Assembly (NCBI GenBank): GCA_026786085.1
Contig: JAJAYT010000506.1
Span: 1-44,633, forward strand
Reading direction: 5' to 3'
DNA length: 44,633 bases
Source of the DNA: Microcoleus sp. CAN_BIN18
Lineage (GTDB): Bacteria; Cyanobacteriota; Cyanobacteriia; Cyanobacteriales; Microcoleaceae
Shown here: piece after piece, positions 42,303 through 44,633 of the stretch
How the letters are laid out: each line of letters starts with the position of its first letter
Numbering within the stretch: position 1 is the first letter of the stretch
Position numbers and translations under genes: made by a program
The notes under the pieces: generated by a model
Database searches by the model: none
The model's input: the letters and a program-made list of their open reading frames with translations, nothing else
Told to the model about the DNA's origin: nothing

Positions 42303-42619
42303 TTTTCAGCAGCCATGTCGATTTGAGGTTTGAGATTTGAGATTTGAGATTGACTCTGCCAACCAGAGGCGGGACGCCTGTTCCACTAAGTGCAGAGTCC
42401 AGCTAGCGCAGAGGTCGATCGCATTTATGGCGAAATTTAAAATTTGATTTTGTATTCCAGTGTAGTCTGGCCAGAACCAAATCTATCACAAGTGTCGATC
42501 GGACTGGGAAGCGAAACGCCAGTAGTAGGGTGCTGAGCGAAGTATTATCGATGTGGATCAAGTTCGCTACCAACTGACGCACCCTACTACTAATCTTCTG
42601 TGTCTAACCGAACCCTCAA
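42303..42619. other. Intergenic region with repeats
   Basis: About 317 nt: TTTGAGA heptamers (42328–42352), a GGGACGCCTGTTCCAC word (about 42371), and a TAGGGTGC-family element at 42521–42591. The Gld operon promoter should lie near 42303–42360. No gene recognised. Confidence 0.5.
42521..42591. repeat. TAGGGTGC-family element (71 bp)
   Basis: AGTAGTAGGGTGC (42521–42533) and its exact complement (42579–42591) form 13-bp terminal inverted repeats. The interior is unrelated to the 21134 element apart from CTGACGCACC at the right end. Confidence 0.8.
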
Positions 42620-42829
42620 CTAGCTGCCTTCGATATTGCTAGGCGCTGTTTCTAGGTTGATATCGGCATTAAAAACGATCACAAATTGAGCCTTGGGGAT
42701 TAACTGCCGGACGATCCGCAGATAGCCGTCAGCATCGGAATGTCTGAAGAAATGGGCTACAGTGATTCGCTGCATATTTGGAAGCAGGCGAACAACCAAC
42801 CACCTGTTAAGGCGCTGTTTGTAGGGCAT
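42620..42829 (-). CDS. Small conserved cyanobacterial protein
   Basis: A basic 69-residue protein beginning MPYKQRLNRWLVVRLLPNMQ. I recognise this as a cyanobacterial family of unknown function with the pattern LN-W-V-RLLPNMQR-TVA-F-RRSDA-G-L-VLR. GGAG lies 11 nt before ATG 42829; an upstream ATG at 42847 adds six residues and lacks an SD. Divergent from the XRE-type gene. Confidence 0.75.
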   Translation of the reverse strand: MPYKQRLNRWLVVRLLPNMQRITVAHFFRHSDADGYLRIVRQLIPKAQFVIVFNADINLETAPSNIEGS

Positions 42830-43002
42830 AATTAAATTTGTCTCCATTTTGTATTGGAGCCAAAGCCCGTTCAATGCTTGTCGAGGGCGCGGACTGGCTT
42901 TTGACCGTTGTTAGACTTTGTGTCTATCTCTAGATTAAGACACGAACTACATATAGTCAACTGAATGAATAAAATCAACTGAACATAAGTACGGAATAGA
43001 TA

Positions 43003-43200
43003 ATGACGCTGGGGCAAAAGCTAAGAGAAAGACGTGAAAGTCTAGGTTTGACTCGAATACAAGTGGCAAGAGCGTGTAATGTGGTGGAATCGACAGTCAT
43101 CAACTGGGAAACCGATAGACACGTCCCCAAGCTTTACCCAGCACAGATCAAAGCCCTGTGCGACTTATTGAAATTCTCGATCGAAGATTTAGTCGTGTAG
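43003..43200 (+). CDS. XRE-family helix-turn-helix protein
   Basis: A 65-residue single-domain HTH_3 protein: LGQKLRERRESLGLTRIQVARACNVVESTVINWETDR (about 3–39). It consists of the DNA-binding domain alone, like many small cyanobacterial regulators. ATG 43003. It has no adjacent toxin-like partner: the next gene is a convergent Uma2 gene. Target genes unknown. Confidence 0.9.
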   Translation: MTLGQKLRERRESLGLTRIQVARACNVVESTVINWETDRHVPKLYPAQIKALCDLLKFSIEDLVV

Positions 43201-43295
43201 GTTCGAGAACTAATTGTTTGAGATACCCGACAACTTTTGCGAAATCGGGTATCTGCTGCGTATTCTGTTTTTTAAAGCTAGCTTATTTATATCGA

Positions 43296-43940
43296 TTACT
43301 GCTGAAATTGAGCCAACAACCAAGCACCTACCTGGGCTTGGTCTTGAGTGCGACTCCGGCGCAAGGCTTCTTCTAGTAAAGCAATAGTTAGTCCTGGCAA
43401 AACCTCCGATCGCACAATCCGCCTACTGCCATTATCCGAAATAATCGCAAAGGCAATAATTTCGGATTTCTGCACGTCTATTACCCAGTATTCCGCGACT
43501 TTTAGTTCTTCATAAAGCAACCGTTTTTCACCGATATCATCAGCCAAAGTTGAGTCAGCAACTTCTATGACCAAATCTGGCGGCGGGGTAACGTCAAGAC
43601 TGGCGATGGAAGTTCCACTCGGTGCTAATTTAGCTCTTTCTCCAATGTAGTAAGATACGTCTGGCTGACACTCTCGAACTCCTGTTTTCCGGTAGCTACA
43701 GTTATCCAAACCATTTAAAGGGATAGCTTTCGCAATACAGAACAGACTCACTCCTAAAAAAATACTTCCATTGTCTCTAGCATGATCAGGCCCTACTGAC
43801 ATAGTTTCAATCCTCATTTGTCCGTTGCGGTAGTAGCATCTGGCTTTTTTGTAAGCTGGGTCATCCGCCATCGCGATGAATTCTTCCCAGCTAGCTACTA
43901 CCCAGACATCTGTTGGCAATTTTGTCTTTAGTTCGCTCAT
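43296..43940 (-). CDS. Uma2 family endonuclease-like protein
   Basis: A 214-residue Uma2 (DUF820) protein. Seen: WEEFIAMADDPAYKKARCYYRNGQMRIETMSVG near the start, QPDVSYYIGERAKLAP (PD motif), PDLVIEVADSTLADDIGEKRLLYEELKVAEYWVIDV, and a C-terminal LPGLTIALLEEALRRSR. It differs in subtype from the copy at 10426. The family is expanded in cyanobacteria, with predicted nuclease fold and no known role. Monocistronic. Confidence 0.92.
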   Translation of the reverse strand: MSELKTKLPTDVWVVASWEEFIAMADDPAYKKARCYYRNGQMRIETMSVGPDHARDNGSIFLGVSLFCIAKAIPLNGLDNCSYRKTGVRECQPDVSYYIGERAKLAPSGTSIASLDVTPPPDLVIEVADSTLADDIGEKRLLYEELKVAEYWVIDVQKSEIIAFAIISDNGSRRIVRSEVLPGLTIALLEEALRRSRTQDQAQVGAWLLAQFQQ

Positions 43941-44051
43941 ATTTTTTTTGTTATGCCAAATATCTATTATATAACACTCCTCAATCGAATACCAACCTCT
44001 CTCTTTCTTCTCCTCCTCTGCGCCCTCTGCGCCCTCTGCGGTTAAAAAATC

Positions 44052-44633
44052 TTAACTCCTTTTCCAAATCTTAATTTCCCCCAACCAACCCGCACTCACA
44101 ATCGTCTTAGCATCTGCACTAATTCCCACAGCGGTAACATAGCCAGAATGTCCCCTCAAACTACCTCTCAATTCACCCGATCGCACATCCCACAATTTCA
44201 CACTCTTATCCCAACTCCCACTAACCAGTATACTCCCATCCCGACTGATTGCCACAGACCAAACCCCATCAGTATGCCCGCTTAAGCGCCGAATTAACTG
44301 CCCGTTTCCGACATTCCAAAACCCAATTGTCCCGTTACTGTTTCCCGCAGCCAAAGTTTTCCCATCAGGAGTAAAAGCTAGGGACAAAACAGACAAATTT
44401 TTGCCACCAATCGTGCGAATTGCTTGACCTGTTGCTAAACTCCACAACCTAATTGAACCGTCTTGACTGCCGCTAGCTAAAATTTTGTTGTCCGGGCTAA
44501 TCGCCACAGCATTCACCAGTCCAGAATGCCCGGTTAAAGTTCGCAGCAATTCCCCAGTTTTGGCATTCCAAACTTTCACAGTTTTATCCCAACTGCCACT
44601 CGCGACAAACAAGCCGTCGGGACTGAGGGTAAC
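44052..44633 (-). CDS. WD40-repeat protein, 3' end (runs off window)
   Basis: The C-terminal part of a WD40 beta-propeller. About five blades are visible, with repeated WDKTVKVWN, ILASGSQDGSIRLW, TLAAGNSNGTIGFW, ILVSGSWDKSVKLWD and the final WLGEIKIWKRS, including GH dipeptides (LTGHSG, LSGHTDG, LRGHSG). The frame stays open to the window edge at 44633. In cyanobacteria, such repeats are often fused to kinases, caspases or AAA/NACHT ATPases; the N-terminal partner is outside the window. The next gene (Uma2) ends the cluster. Confidence 0.95.
   Translation of the reverse strand, partial: VTLSPDGLFVASGSWDKTVKVWNAKTGELLRTLTGHSGLVNAVAISPDNKILASGSQDGSIRLWSLATGQAIRTIGGKNLSVLSLAFTPDGKTLAAGNSNGTIGFWNVGNGQLIRRLSGHTDGVWSVAISRDGSILVSGSWDKSVKLWDVRSGELRGSLRGHSGYVTAVGISADAKTIVSAGWLGEIKIWKRS

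Noticed and set aside
1-44633. tRNA, rRNA, rnpB, ffs or tmRNA genes
   Set aside because: I looked through the gaps by eye on both strands and saw no cloverleaf or recognised RNA core; a covariance-model search would be decisive.

Overview
The window is chromosomal DNA of a filamentous, probably non-heterocystous cyanobacterium of the Microcoleus/Oscillatoria/Phormidium kind. Evidence: psbZ next to ribH, a rimO–crhR pair, a BciB-type (Slr1923-like) divinyl reductase, DevBCA exporters, DesC-type acyl-lipid desaturases, XisI, several Uma2 genes, very frequent GCGATCGC (HIP1) octamers, and many heptamer tandem repeats (STRR) between genes. No rRNA, tRNA, CRISPR array or intact insertion sequence was seen. 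The genus is inference.

Layout. 1–5.5 kb: a UbiB/ABC1 kinase with a small conserved cyanobacterial protein, a non-RD Ser/Thr kinase with a Pro-rich tail, and a DUF2127 membrane protein. 5.6–9.9 kb: a 964-codon DHH–CBS–CCA-adding enzyme, then psbZ and ribH. 9.9–13.3 kb: accessory segment with a Uma2 remnant, an intact Uma2, two membrane proteins (one resembling TRADD-N-associated membrane proteins of predicted immunity systems) and a VapBC-like PIN toxin–antitoxin pair. 13.5–17.2 kb: rimO and the DEAD-box RNA helicase crhR, separated by a 759-nt structured spacer. 17.3–22.2 kb: small genes, including a DUF4258/YgiT toxin–antitoxin module between perfect 42-bp direct repeats, bciB, a solo xisI, a DUF2237 protein and a GNAT acetyltransferase.

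22.3–27.4 kb: a TetR regulator with a palindromic operator, then devB, a hexapeptide acetyltransferase, devC and devA. Palindromic repeats sit in every gap after devB, and one supplies the devB stop codon. 27.4–30.8 kb: a methionine-gamma-lyase-like PLP enzyme and two desC-type desaturases; the second has a one-base frameshift before its third histidine box. 31.2–35.8 kb: a complete spermidine/putrescine-type ABC importer (potA-D-B-C order on the minus strand) whose gaps are filled with heptamer repeats. 36–42.3 kb: a GldA/GldF/GldG-type ABC system with a DUF4340 protein, interrupted by an Rpn-type PD-(D/E)XK nuclease gene. 42.6–44.6 kb: a small conserved protein, an XRE-type HTH protein, a Uma2 protein and the 3' end of a WD40-repeat gene that runs off the window.

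The most distinctive property is the load of short repeats: at least four families of palindromic or MITE-like elements, plus STRR heptamers, some of which have entered coding sequence (CCA enzyme, devB stop). Repeat expansion also shapes proteins: matched 18-residue modules in both arms of the DevB coiled coil, 15-residue modules in the Gld ATPase tail, and Pro/Ser/Thr linkers.
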